From Amborella trichopoda (Eukaryota; Streptophyta; Magnoliopsida; Amborellales; Amborellaceae): DNA of 64,000 nucleotides. The DNA is taken from contig NW_006500340.1 of NCBI RefSeq assembly GCF_000471905.2, positions 129,310-193,309 of the forward strand, read 5' to 3'. The translations under genes were made by a program, and so were the position numbers. Below the pieces are notes generated by a model that had not been told where the DNA came from, ran no database searches, and saw nothing but the letters and a program-made list of their open reading frames with translations. Positions 11,390-22,186 of the stretch are shown piece by piece (within the stretch, counting starts at the first letter, position 1; each line of letters begins with the position of its first letter).

Positions 11390-13860
11390 CGTCATCTCCC
11401 GAGGTGCCTCAACTTCTCCCTCCACCCCCCCCAGGCGTTGACATGCCGACATCAACCTCACCTCGAGATCCTGCCCAACCTTATCTCTCTACCCCTCCTC
11501 CTTCTCCAGATGTTCATTCGATCCCTGTGTGTGCTCCTCCCTCTTCCTCCTGACGGCACCCTCTGCGTACACACCCTCCCATCTGACCCAGTACCGGAGT
11601 CCACTCTGCTGGACTCGAACTCCCCTTCTTCTCCCCCTTTGCTGTCCTTGGCACTTCCCCCTCTCCCATTATCTCTCTCACCTTCCTACCTCTCCAACCT
11701 GCAGTGGAGGCTGTACCTGATCAACACCCCCAACCTCCCTATCCTCACTCTCTTTCTCCATCAATGGACAGATCTCTACTACCCTATGATATCGTTGCTG
11801 TACAATCCACGGACCCCTCCCCCAAGATCCAGACTTCATCTCCTCTCTACTTGCCACTCATTTTTCCTACACTCCCACCTGGTCCACATTTTTAGGAACT
11901 GAACCCTTCACTTTAGCTACACCCTCCATTACCCTTGGCCTTACACATCTTATGCCCCCCACCCCCCAGTCACACCACTTCCTTACATATCTCCCCTCTT
12001 CTGTCCACCCTGGTTCCTATTTTCCCTTTTAGCCCATATTCTCTTCATTACCCAGCTTTTCTCAACCATGCCTCATCCCCTCCCCCACCTACCTTGGCTC
12101 AGGGCATGCTGAATTCTCCTTCTCTTTCTTTTGCTGAGCCACTCCAAATTGTCACATCCTGCCTTCCCTCCCTTCACATACTCCCTTCCCTTCCTCAGCC
12201 CTTCCACCCCTTCCCTCATCGTCTCCTGACCCTCCCTCAGCTCGGTTAAAGCCTGGAGTAAGGGTATATATTGCCACAGGCATCTATGTTTTTAGTATTC
12301 ATTTTGAAGAATAAAATTTATGGAAATTTCTCAGGAACGACACTTATCTCGTTTGCTACCCAGTCTCGCTAGTTAATGTGGTATCCTATTTATTGTTGTT
12401 GCAAACTCGCTGCCCATTGTAGTCAATCGTACTGACTAATAGTTTTTATAACATCCCTAAAATGAATTAATGTAGTTCTGCGAAAAGTGTAAGGGAATTT
12501 TCTAGACCTGCCTAATGGACTTAACATGTACGTTACAATAAGGTCATTCCATGTTTTGAGAAGAGGACTGCAGATCCTTGTTTTTCCAAATTATGGACTT
12601 CTTGTGATTTTATAGATTTATAATTTTGTAATGCATGAAACAGGTCAAAATTTTATAGCAACTGAATGTTTCTTTAACTGTTGGGCTCTAAGAAAATTGA
12701 CTGATTGCGAATTACTGATACCTTGGTCCTCCTTTGCTGTGCATCTTGTGCAATATACACCCCCTGAAAAAAGAAATCCAAGTGTTAACAGTTACACTCA
12801 AGTAGCTGAGTTACTGCCAGTTTGGTAATCTCCACAAGAAGTAGAATCTTTTTAAAGGAATTGATAGCTTGGATCTTGCTGAGGAAGCTAGAGACCTATC
12901 TCAGGGAGAAAGAAATGGGAGACTGGTGGCTAAGGGGGAGTTCAACAAGATCGATAAGCGAGAAGAGTTATTCTGGTTTCGGAGATCTAAGTCAAATGGC
13001 TAAAAAAGGGGACAAAGACAGGGCCTTCCTCCATACGATCGCAAACTTCTGGAGGATATCTGATTCCATTCTGCAAATTATCAATGAGTTTCCTACGTTC
13101 AATTCACCTACTTAGATCAGGAGAGTAGTCACTCATTTCTTTTAGAAATTATGTACCGGCTCAACCCCGGCCTGGGCTGAGACTGAGCAATATCAGTTTA
13201 AATGCTCTGGCAAAGGAGCGGGCCGAGTTGCTGGAGCAGCCTTTTTCCATCTTGGGAAATACACAAGGGCGATTAAATATCTCCTGCGAGACAAGCTTCA
13301 GGCCACACAAGTTTCCAGTGGATTTGTTCCTGCAATTCTTGGGTATCTTAGCCTGAGCTGTTCTGCCATTTTTCTTAGACTACTTTCATAGAGGGATCAT
13401 CACAAGGGGATGAATTCCAATTCATCGCCCTTGTGCGTATGACAAGAAGAGCAATGGAGTTCAAAAACTTTAGGCACATTAGCCTGGTCAACCATTCCTA
13501 CAAAATTCTCTTTAGAGTGTTGGCACTAGACTAAGTGAAGTTCTTGATAGTGTTCTCTCTTCTAACTAAGGCACTTTCATCAAAGGACTGACAGATCTTC
13601 GATGGGTCTCTGATCACACATGAATGTGTTCATGCTAGACACCAATATATTTTTCCCAGCTTGGTCTCAAATTAGATTGGAATAAAGCTTACACCCATGT
13701 CAATTAGGAGTTGCTGGACTAGTTCCTCAACTGTATTAGCTTTAGTTAAAATTGGAGATCCTGGATATCTGGTTGTATCACATTAGTTTCTTTATCAGTC
13801 TTGATCAATTGGAGTCAACAGCTACTCTTCAACATCTAAGGTTCTCTGATAGGTAGAACT
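11390..13860 (+). mobile_element. L1-D: very decayed L1 LINE
   Basis: A C/T-rich Pro/Ser/Leu region (11,390-12,250) resembles the leader upstream of the endonuclease in L1-A and L1-B. Later, 12,822-13,115 yields EELFWFRRSK..WLKKGDKD-AFLHTIANF in mixed frames, the usual plant L1 block between endonuclease and RT. Around 13,670-13,740 there is LKLDWNKAYTHVN, the RT motif A region. Stops and frameshifts are frequent. The link between the leader and the RT remnant is inferred; 12,290-12,800 holds no L1 text I recognise. Confidence 0.55.
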
Positions 13861-14409
13861 GCTATCACCAAAGAGGGGGCTTTCCAAACAAATCTTGTAA
13901 CCTTGGTCTAAAGGGCGGTCCCTTTTGTTTCTTTTTTGTACAATTTTGACTCTGTTCTTTGTTAATTAACTGTACAAGTGTTCTGGTTTTACACTTGTTA
14001 TAAGTAATCCAAAAGAGTAAATAAAAAAAAAGAAGAAGTTTTTGCTTTCCTTGTGGAACTTGCATAATATCAACATTTGACTTTATCATTTGCCAATTGT
14101 TCATGAAAATGGGAATGGATTTTGAAAAAATATTAATTTCTGGAAGTATATCTTAGGTTTTGTAAAGAAATATTGATTTTTACTTCTGGAAATAATCACA
14201 GGAAAAAAGAAGCAAAGCAAAGCCCTCTAACATAGTTTGGAAGTAAAAAGATGCATTTTATCTGTTAGCAAAATGACTAGGAACTCCTTGAATATTTTGA
14301 GGCCCTCATTTCTAGTAGACGAGCATTAAAATAATTAGTGTGTGTGTTTCCTTTATCGGTGGATGGATGCCAGAATCTATGCAGTGATTATCTATGTGGC
14401 CAATAATTT
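13861..14409. other. Unassigned AT-rich sequence
   Basis: Non-coding sequence between the decayed L1-D and duplication copy B. I see no motif, RNA gene or repeat boundary. Confidence 0.5.
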
Positions 14410-15290
14410 CCAATATGTAACAAGTTAGTGAGAACTGGTCTTAGTTCTGCTAGTTCTTTAGAAACTACTCATGGCTTTCCAAATTTTCTAGATCGCACTG
14501 GTAGTATCAAACTTTATAAAACTGTTGGCTCATCTTTTGTCGGGTTTTGTGTGTGTGTGCGCGCGTGTGCGTGCGTGTGTAGAGAGAGAGAGAGAGGTTC
14601 TTGGTAAGGAGAATTGTCGAGTAAAGGGGAGAGAGAGAGAGAGGTGCTCTATGAAGTACATAGTACTTGTTTTAAAATTGGCTTGAATTTATGGCCTTTT
14701 CATTTTTCGTGGTTGAGGATCAGTTGTTCTTTCTTTTGTTTGTGACTAAGCAGATGATTTTCATTCATTTCAATTGGCTTGGATTTATCACCTTTTCACT
14801 TTTCCGGGTTGAGGATCAATTGCTCTTTCTTTCGTTTGTCACTAAGTAGATGATTTTCATTCATTTCAATTTCATTTCTACCTGCGCTTACATTAATATT
14901 CGCCCTTTCAGGGCATAAATGCACAACCAACAATTAAAATTATTGGAAATTTATCACATTGCAGTGATTCAGAGGGTTCTGCTACGAGTATATATGGGGG
15001 ATACTATTTTCATAAGGAAAACTAACATTGTATCTCAATTTAATGAAAGGGTGGCCCATGATTATCATCTTTTTGGTGTTATTTATAGTATTTATTATTT
15101 TGTATGGGAATTTGGTTATATGAATAGGGACTTGCAAAATGGGAAATAGGGTATAGGGGTAGGTTGGTCATTTTACTATTTTGTTAGAGGTATTTTGGTC
15201 AATGCCTAGGTTCCACAAGTGGGTTTTTATCTATTGTACATAAGTAGTTATAGTTGTTATTTTGATATATGGAATTGAAAAACATTATTA
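14410..15290 (+). repeat. Segmental duplication SD1/R1, copy B
   Basis: Collinear with 2,400-3,960. It includes the GT/GA microsatellite, the internal 95-bp tandem pair (14,680-14,870) and the R1 start at 14,972. About 0.7 kb is missing relative to copy A, with the deletion ends in GA-rich tracts. The match stops near 15,290, before the part of R1 that precedes L1-A. Confidence 0.75.
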
Positions 15291-15384
15291 AAACAAAAAG
15301 AAGAAAGGAGAGAGAGGGATGAGGAGTGAGACGTGAGGGAGAGGGAGAGGGAGAGGGAGAGGGCTGGGTTTTTTAAAGAGAAAA

Positions 15385-15476
15385 AGAGGTGAGGGGTGAG
15401 GTGGCAACAAGCCACCTCCAAGTGGCAAGCAAAAGGGGTGAGGTGGCAACAAGCCACCTCCAAGTGGTAAGCAAAA
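15385..15476. repeat. 45-bp tandem duplication
   Basis: Two neighbouring units share GGTGAGGTGGCAACAAGCCA followed by CCTCCAAGTGG. Each unit holds a small inverted repeat (GGTGGC...GCCACC) able to form a hairpin. It lies in a GA-rich patch. Confidence 0.75.
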
Positions 15477-15943
15477 AGGTGACACTTGGAGAGGGAAAGA
15501 AAGAGGGAAATTGCACCTTTTGATCATACCTTGGTGTATGCACACCTTCTTGACAAGCTCTTTAGTGACTAGCTTAGAGTTAGCTGCTATGGGATTCTGT
15601 TGGGAGGTAGAGCTGTACCAAAAAGAGGTACATGTAAGATTGAGATTTGTTGGAGTTTAAGGCAGCGGTAGAGGAATGAAAGCTAAGAAATCATGGTTGG
15701 GAGTTATCTTAGGTAGTGATAGAGGAATGAAAGCAAGTGGTCTGGCCTTAGGAGGCTGAGAACTGCGAGCTAGTGTCTGTAAGAGAACAGGTGGAGGCCT
15801 GCCCCTTACAGCGTCCGCTAGTGTGTGCTGAGTAGGAGGGCGAGAAGATCGTCTCCTGTGTACTTGGGTTGGCGCAACGATGGCGTTGCCCCGAGCAATG
15901 GGATGCATATGAACAACGTGTGGAGAACCTGGCCTTGGGAGGT

Positions 15944-16543
15944 CTAATCCTGAATGCTGGCTCGAGGTGACATAAGGGTTGCCTCGAGGTGTGACTCAAA
16001 TGGGTGACCCACGAGCCTTATGATGTGTGCGAGGGGTGGAAGCCACAGGGTCTCCGCCTCGATGTGTTGAGCCACTAGGGATAGAGACTCGTGGTGGTGT
16101 AAAATGTGGGGGGTAGCCTTGCGGCGACCCTCAGAAGCAATGGCAACTTGTTTGCCTTTTGCAGAGAGGGACTGGGCAGCCTTTCGGTGTACCTCGGCAA
16201 TACGATCGACAAGTGACTTGCCGATGGCAGGGTGCATGTTGTGTGGGTCAACAGATGTGCTGCCAATGCAGGGTGCCTTGATGGAGGTTCCACCAGAGCG
16301 AGGAGATGGGGAGTTACGAACTTTTAGGTCCCTCCTCACACTTATCCAGGTTAAGACCTGGGAGCTAGAGCCGGGGTCTTTTCTCAAAAGAAGGGTTGGG
16401 AACGAAGTTGGAGGAACTTGTTCCCTGAGGATACTCGTGAATGCGGGGATAAGAAAATCCCTAATCCGGATGAATGGGTTACAGAACCCAGCAGCCATAA
16501 GTGATGTGTGAAAACAGAACAACAGAAAGGAGAAACTAGCCAA
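15944..16543 (-). CDS. Unidentified frame in LTR element leader
   Basis: A 199-codon frame, the longest in the left contig after the L1 pieces. An inner Met (MAAGFCNPF) fits better than the first, because it lies just downstream of the PBS. Residues 105-150 contain a Lys/Ala-rich stretch (RKAAQSLSAKGKQVAIASEG). I see no signal peptide, membrane segment or known domain. It is more likely element-derived than a host gene, and may be an open frame by chance in GC-richer DNA. Confidence 0.3.
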   Translation of the reverse strand: MASFSFLLFCFHTSLMAAGFCNPFIRIRDFLIPAFTSILREQVPPTSFPTLLLRKDPGSSSQVLTWISVRRDLKVRNSPSPRSGGTSIKAPCIGSTSVDPHNMHPAIGKSLVDRIAEVHRKAAQSLSAKGKQVAIASEGRRKATPHILHHHESLSLVAQHIEAETLWLPPLAHIIRLVGHPFESHLEATLMSPRASIQD

Positions 16544-16572
16544 ACAAGTACGATCCGACTAACAGGTAGTAC

Positions 16573-16591
16573 GTCCCCAATGGAGTCGCCA
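16573..16591 (-). other. Primer-binding site for tRNA-Arg
   Basis: The minus strand reads TGGCGACTCCATTGGGGAC. Plant tRNA-Arg(ACG) ends, from memory, in CCCCAGTGGAGTCG plus CCA, whose complement is TGGCGACTCCACTGGGG, so the site differs at one base. Minus-strand AAACCA plus a 3-base spacer precedes it, consistent with an LTR ending in CA. Confidence 0.65.
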
Positions 16592-17382
16592 AGCTGGTTT
16601 AGGTGCCTCGATCTCGCCCTCCCGATCCGGATGATCAGGCGGCACGCGTCTCGGGTTTCAGGGAGACCCAAGATTTTTGAGATCGCTCTCTCGGGAACCT
16701 CATTCGAGAACCAGGGCAAGTGGACCGACCGATGAGAGAGGAATTTAAGGTGGGTTCGGGACTTACTCGAGCTGGCTCCCGTAGGCGCCCTCTTAGATCA
16801 CGAAGAAAGCCCCTCAGTAGTAAAACTGGTTCGGAATCGCCTCCCTTGGCTTGTGTTCTCCTATTTTCTGCAATCACATACATATGGTAAATGTTATAAG
16901 ACAAGTGGGTCAACAAACCTCACCTAGCCTTTTTCGTGAACGCGCACGAGTGTGCACATTCAAAAACAGGAAGAGAAGAATGAGAGAAGAAGATGAGGGA
17001 GAGAAGAATTTGATCAGGCGGGGAGATCAACACAGTGAATAAACCGGTAAGTAATTGACTTGGCGTGGCAGTAAAACGTGCTCAACATAATTACTACTAG
17101 ACGACCGTACCAATACTGACTGGCTAAACACGATGGTTAGTTTGTCGTGGCGATAAAGCGGACACAGTAACTTTGATTGGCAGAACATCATTATGGCTAG
17201 ACGACAAGACTACCATGGAAGGTTAATCTCGACCCCTCTTAATCAAACAAAAGAATAACAGAAAGAATAGAGATCATAGAGAGAGAATAAGAAGATAAGA
17301 AAAGAAGCAGAGGATAGAAAGGAGAGAGAGAAACAAAGGAGGAGAAGAGTGTGAGAGAGGATAGAAGGAAGGGGCAAAGACA

Positions 17383-17900
17383 GACACAGATAGCAATGCG
17401 AGGAGGGGGAGAAAGCTTAGTTGGCTATGTGTCCCGTCGGCTGTGACATGAAGAGAGAAGAGAGAGAAAGAACACAGACGGCAATGTGCTTTCACCACTG
17501 TGACAGAAGAGACAGAAAGAGGGGACACAGGCGGCGATAAGCCTTCACCGGCTGTGGCGAGAGAAGAGGCATGAGAAGACACAGGCGGTGTTAAGCCGTC
17601 GTCGACTGTGTTTAGACAAAGAAGAGAGAGAGGACACAGATGACGCTAAGCCTTCTCCAGCTGTGTTAGAAGAAGAGGAGAGAGAGAACATAGACGGCAC
17701 TAAGCTTCGCTATCTGAGTCAGAAGAAAACAGAGGGGACACAGGCGGCACTAGACCTTCGCCGGTTGTGTCAAAAGAAGAAGAGAGAGGGGATACAGGCG
17801 GCGCTAGACCTTCGTCAGCTGTATCAAAAGAAGAAGAGAGAGGAGACACAAGCAACGCTAGACCTTCGCCAGCTGTGTCAGAAGGAGAAGGGAGGGAAGA
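17383..17900. repeat. 54-bp minisatellite, about 9 units
   Basis: Units begin GACACAGGCGGCGCTAGACC or a close variant at about 17,383, 17,470, 17,524, 17,578, 17,633, 17,686, 17,737, 17,791 and 17,845. Spacing is 51-55 bp except for the first. Each unit holds a short inverted pair (GGCG.. and CCTTCGCC) and a GA-rich half. Because 54 is a multiple of 3, all frames stay open and give repeats such as QAALDLRQLCQKKKREG. I do not call a gene from this. Confidence 0.85.
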
Positions 17901-17909
17901 CAAAGTTTT

Positions 17910-18190
17910 AACAAAGGTCCGTTGTGGGCGAAGAAAGAGAAGAAACAAAAGCACGGGAAGAGACATGATGGACCAGACGATAAAGAGACGGAAAGAGAAA
18001 GATGAAAGCAGGAAAGAAGAGGGGAGAGAGAGAGATAGAGATGAGAAAAGAGGAGAGAGAAAGAGATAGAGATGAGAAAAGAGGAGAGAGAGAGAGAGAT
18101 GAGAAAAGAGGAGAGAGAGAAATGAGAAAAAAGGAGAGAGAATGAGAGATAGAGAGGAGAAAAGAGGAAAGAGAAAGTTACCTTACCGAG
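17910..18190. repeat. GA-rich low-complexity tract
   Basis: Purine-rich text of the form AGAGATAGAGATGAGAAAAG continues from the minisatellite. It has no independent structure. Confidence 0.7.
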
Positions 18191-18239
18191 GGGTACTAGC
18201 CATTTTCTTCTCTCTCCTCTCTCTCTCTCTCCAAGATAC

Positions 18240-18345
18240 ACCCACGAACTTAAGCAAGAATTGAAAACTTTATTGAATCAATGAAGGATAAACTAAGCCC
18301 CTTTTACAATTTGGCTTTGCATGTTTATATAGAATTGGGCCCAAA
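18240..18345 (-). promoter_or_regulatory. Possible LTR promoter and poly(A) signal
   Basis: On the minus strand CTATATAAACATGC (18,332-18,319) looks like a TATA box. It is followed about 50 bp later by ATTCAATAAAG (near 18,275), a poly(A)-like signal. The close spacing is typical of a short LTR R region. An ATG in good plant context (AAAATGGCT) lies at 18,203, followed 17 bp later by a donor-like CGGTAAGG. If this is the LTR of the element with the PBS at 16,591, its U5/leader would be about 1.7 kb long. It could be a separate element. Confidence 0.35.
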
Positions 18346-19679
18346 CATGGGTGGACGCCTAAAAACTTCCTAAAATTGAAGATAATTTCAATTTAATTGA
18401 ATTAAAAGAAATTCTAAAAATGGGTGCAAAAGGATTGTTTTGCCCCTGCCTAACAATGTGTGGAATTCCATAACAATCCCTGTTGCTGCTCGAGAACTTG
18501 CGTGATCTTCCATGACTGATCCGAGGTTGCTTTGATGCCCGTTTGATCGAAAGATAATTGTTTTCTTGTAGGGCTTCGCATGGCGATCAATTTGATACCA
18601 ATTTCGAGCCATGATCATGCGACTTCAAATTTGCTTGAATCTTGAAAACTTTGGATCGATAGTGTGCTTGTTCCTTGATGTTTGCTTCATTTTATTCGCT
18701 GAATCGCACTGAGCATACCGTCACGCTCACATTGCAACAAACATAGCTCAATTTCGTGTCCGGATGAAGATTTCGCCGTCTTGAGTTTTTGGCCGGAATC
18801 TTGAAATCCGACGGTCGAAAGTTACAGCAGCTTCGACGCCTCTGTGTGTGAAATCCAATCGTTCATTGTACACAGGGTTCGGACCAAAGATGGCCTCGGA
18901 CCCTACGCACATAATGCAATTGGTTTCATGTCGATCGTGTATGTGAGTGTCATGATTTGGCCACCGGAGTGAGGCATGCTACTGCTGAATTTTCTCAAAT
19001 TTTCTTCACCGATCAGCAACTTCTCTCTAGTTTTTCTCCCTACTCGGGCATCGTCATGAGGCGTACCACATATCAAAACGCTCGTCTTGACAAGACGAAC
19101 GCACTCACAAAATTTGAGCGCGATCCAACTCGAAACAAGTGAGATATGGGCCCCAAAAGTCACTGCCCATGATTGTGAAAACAGCCACGTTTAATTGGTT
19201 TTTGGTGCAGGGTGGCCACACGGGAATAGTGTGCAGCCTACCCCTTTTCGGTATTTTACCCAAAACTTTGTCCTGGAGTACCCGATTAAGCTGAAACTTG
19301 ACCCATAGCGGTTTTCAACCGTGTCTGATCCAATGGCGGTGGTTCCACAGCAATTTGACGCACCAAAAATATAGTTCTAGTTACGGCGTCCATTTCAGAG
19401 TGCTAGAGACCAATTTTCCCGAAATTGTTTCTTTGTGTTCACTGCCTTAGACATGTTTGTTCGCGATAAAACTTGGCAAGTGGCCTTTTGGAGTGTTGAT
19501 GAAGGTCTTGACCAATTCTGGGGCCATTCTGAGACTGTCGAAATTTCCACTGTTTTGTAGGCTTTATGGACCTGCTTTCTTTTATTCCGCATCGAGAACC
19601 AAGGTGCTGAAAAATGTGTTCAAACAATATCCAATTGACATAATGGAATGGTGTATAAACGACACTTTTTTTTTATTTT

Positions 19680-19680
<1 letters not shown>
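18346..19680. other. Unassigned sequence, possibly LTR U3
   Basis: About 1.3 kb with moderate GC and no supportable frame. It lies upstream of the TATA-like site on the minus strand and could be the U3 part of a long LTR, but I found no second copy in the window to confirm this. Confidence 0.35.
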
Positions 19681-20728
<1,048 letters not shown>

Positions 20729-21010
20729 TGTTAAGAAACTGTATTTCTGTATATTTGGGCCTTAGGCCCCCATGGAAGATTATTTCATATTACTGCAGAG
20801 AACTCTCTTTATTGATTGATCAAGAATATACAAGACCCGTATAAATATCTGGCCAGTAACAATTAAAGATAAATATCAACGGTTATGGATAACTACTAAC
20901 TAATCTTATCATAATCAAGAGACACCTAAGAGATATATACCCATACATATACATATCTCATTATGTATTCATGATGATGTATATCAATAAAGATAAACAT
21001 ACTCTAATAC
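20729..21010 (-). repeat. 3' LTR of the miniature element
   Basis: 282 bp, very similar to 21,916-22,186 with small indels such as an extra ATTGATTGATCAAGAATA segment. In minus orientation this is the downstream LTR. Confidence 0.85.
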
Positions 21011-21683
21011 TCCCTTCAAACTCAAGATGCTTTTACACAAAGCAGTTGGAGTATGAACAAAAAGATACGTAAACGAACGAGTTGGATCTTTAAGTCTTAA
21101 CGTACATGGCTTGACCAATAGAAGCAGTGGAAGTAGTGGTCTCTTGCTTGAAGAACAAACACAAAATGGCACTTGGAAGAGCCAACAGAACTCAATAAGG
21201 AACCGTGACAAATTCAGCAACTCATCGTCCATAACACAGGCCAAAACAAAGACAAAGGTTGTTTTGCAGAGAGTCTTGCAAAATACAAAGAGTCTTGTAG
21301 AGACTCAAAGCACGACTTGGCAGATAGTCAAAAGAGGACTCGACAGAGAGTGCAGATCGGCCGTTTTCAGAGGCCATTTTGAGATGTGGATTTAGAGGAA
21401 GTTTCCAATCCGGATCAATCCTACGATTGCTCTGGATGATTATGTGATATCGAGTGTAACTGCAAGGTAGGCACTGCCTCCAAATTCGCAACTCCTTGGG
21501 TATTAATGAGCTACCTAAAAAAGAAGGTGTCGTTCCATGCCAAATTTGTTGCATCTACTCCAACGGTCGTTGTCCTGCAAGGTGGGGGTGCAAAAGTAGG
21601 ACTAATAGGTTTTAGAAAGATGGTCATTGCATGGGCAAGAGATAGCCTTTGCATGAAGGCAATTTTGGAGGCGGAGAATTTCT

Positions 21684-21709
21684 TCTTTTTTTTTTTTTTT
21701 TTTTTTTTT
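21684..21709. repeat. Poly-T run inside the miniature LTR element
   Basis: About 22 T within TTCTTCTTTTTT. On the element strand it is a poly-A tract. Its length is probably unreliable. Confidence 0.8.
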
Positions 21710-21915
21710 GTTATAAAGGGTTGGTTGTTGAGAACGAAATGAGGCTTATGGGTGGCACGATGGGGAGCTTGGGAAGCAATGGCACAATAGGGTTGCTAAG
21801 CTGTTAGAGCTTGCAGTAGAGCTCTGATCAGAGGATTCTAGAGACGCGGATCAATCCCTTAGGTCGCTGGTTCGATCCAGCAGTTGGTCTCAGAAAATCT
21901 ACTGCTCTGATACCG

Positions 21916-22186
21916 TGTTAAAAAACTGCATTTCTGTATATTTGGGCCTTAGTTCCCCATGGAAGAAAATTTCATATTACTGCAAAGAACACTCTCTTTA
22001 TTGTACAAGACCCGTATAAATATACGTCCAGTAACAATTGAAGATAAATACCAACGGTTATGGATAACTACTAACTAATCTTATCATAATCAAAAGACAC
22101 CTGAGAGATATATACCCATACATATACATATCTCATTACGTATTCATAATGATGTATAATAATAAAAATAAAAATACTCTAATACA
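21916..22186 (-). repeat. 5' LTR of the miniature element
   Basis: 271 bp, ending on the minus strand with TTAACA next to the initiator-Met-type primer-binding site. It differs from the other LTR by scattered substitutions, so the insertion is not recent. Confidence 0.85.

Larger units (their letters stand above)
15650..16609 (-). mobile_element. Partial LTR retrotransposon: PBS and leader region
   Basis: On the minus strand a 19-bp match to the 3' end of plant tRNA-Arg lies at 16,591-16,573, and a GC-richer open region follows. A 199-residue frame covers 16,543-15,944, with an ATGGCTGCTGGG start about 75 bp after the PBS. The protein is basic, rich in Ser and Pro, and has no zinc knuckle, protease or RT, so I cannot confirm it as gag. 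The PBS suggests a Ty3/gypsy element of the kind that uses tRNA-Arg. No pol region follows, so it is truncated or non-autonomous. Confidence 0.5.
20729..22186 (-). mobile_element. Miniature LTR retrotransposon (TRIM-like)
   Basis: Two direct repeats, 20,729-21,010 and 21,916-22,186, share TGTTAA-AAACTG-ATTTCTG, TGGATAACTACTAACTAATC and ATATATACCCATACATATAC. The inner edge of the right repeat carries GCTCTGATACC (21,904-21,914), the complement of GGTATCAGAGC, a primer-binding site for initiator tRNA-Met, so the element is on the minus strand. The other inner edge has a purine-rich stretch (minus strand GAGTTTGAAGGGAG). Total length is 1,458 bp with a 0.9-kb interior and no pol genes, so it depends on another element. 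I could not find a clear target duplication. Confidence 0.85.

Noticed and set aside
11282-11902. 206-codon Pro/Leu/Ser-rich frame
   Set aside because: Composition follows from a C/T-rich leader of a decayed L1. No domain and no stable frame beyond the low-complexity part.
16104-16511. 135-codon plus-strand frame
   Set aside because: It is opposite the longer minus frame and the PBS-linked leader, has no domain and starts in no special context.
17588-18069. Lys/Glu/Gln-rich frames on the plus strand
   Set aside because: They are produced by the 54-bp minisatellite, which is open in several frames on both strands.
21780-21900. tRNA gene in the miniature LTR element
   Set aside because: A-box-like and B-box-like words are present, but I could not pair an acceptor stem or a proper anticodon arm.
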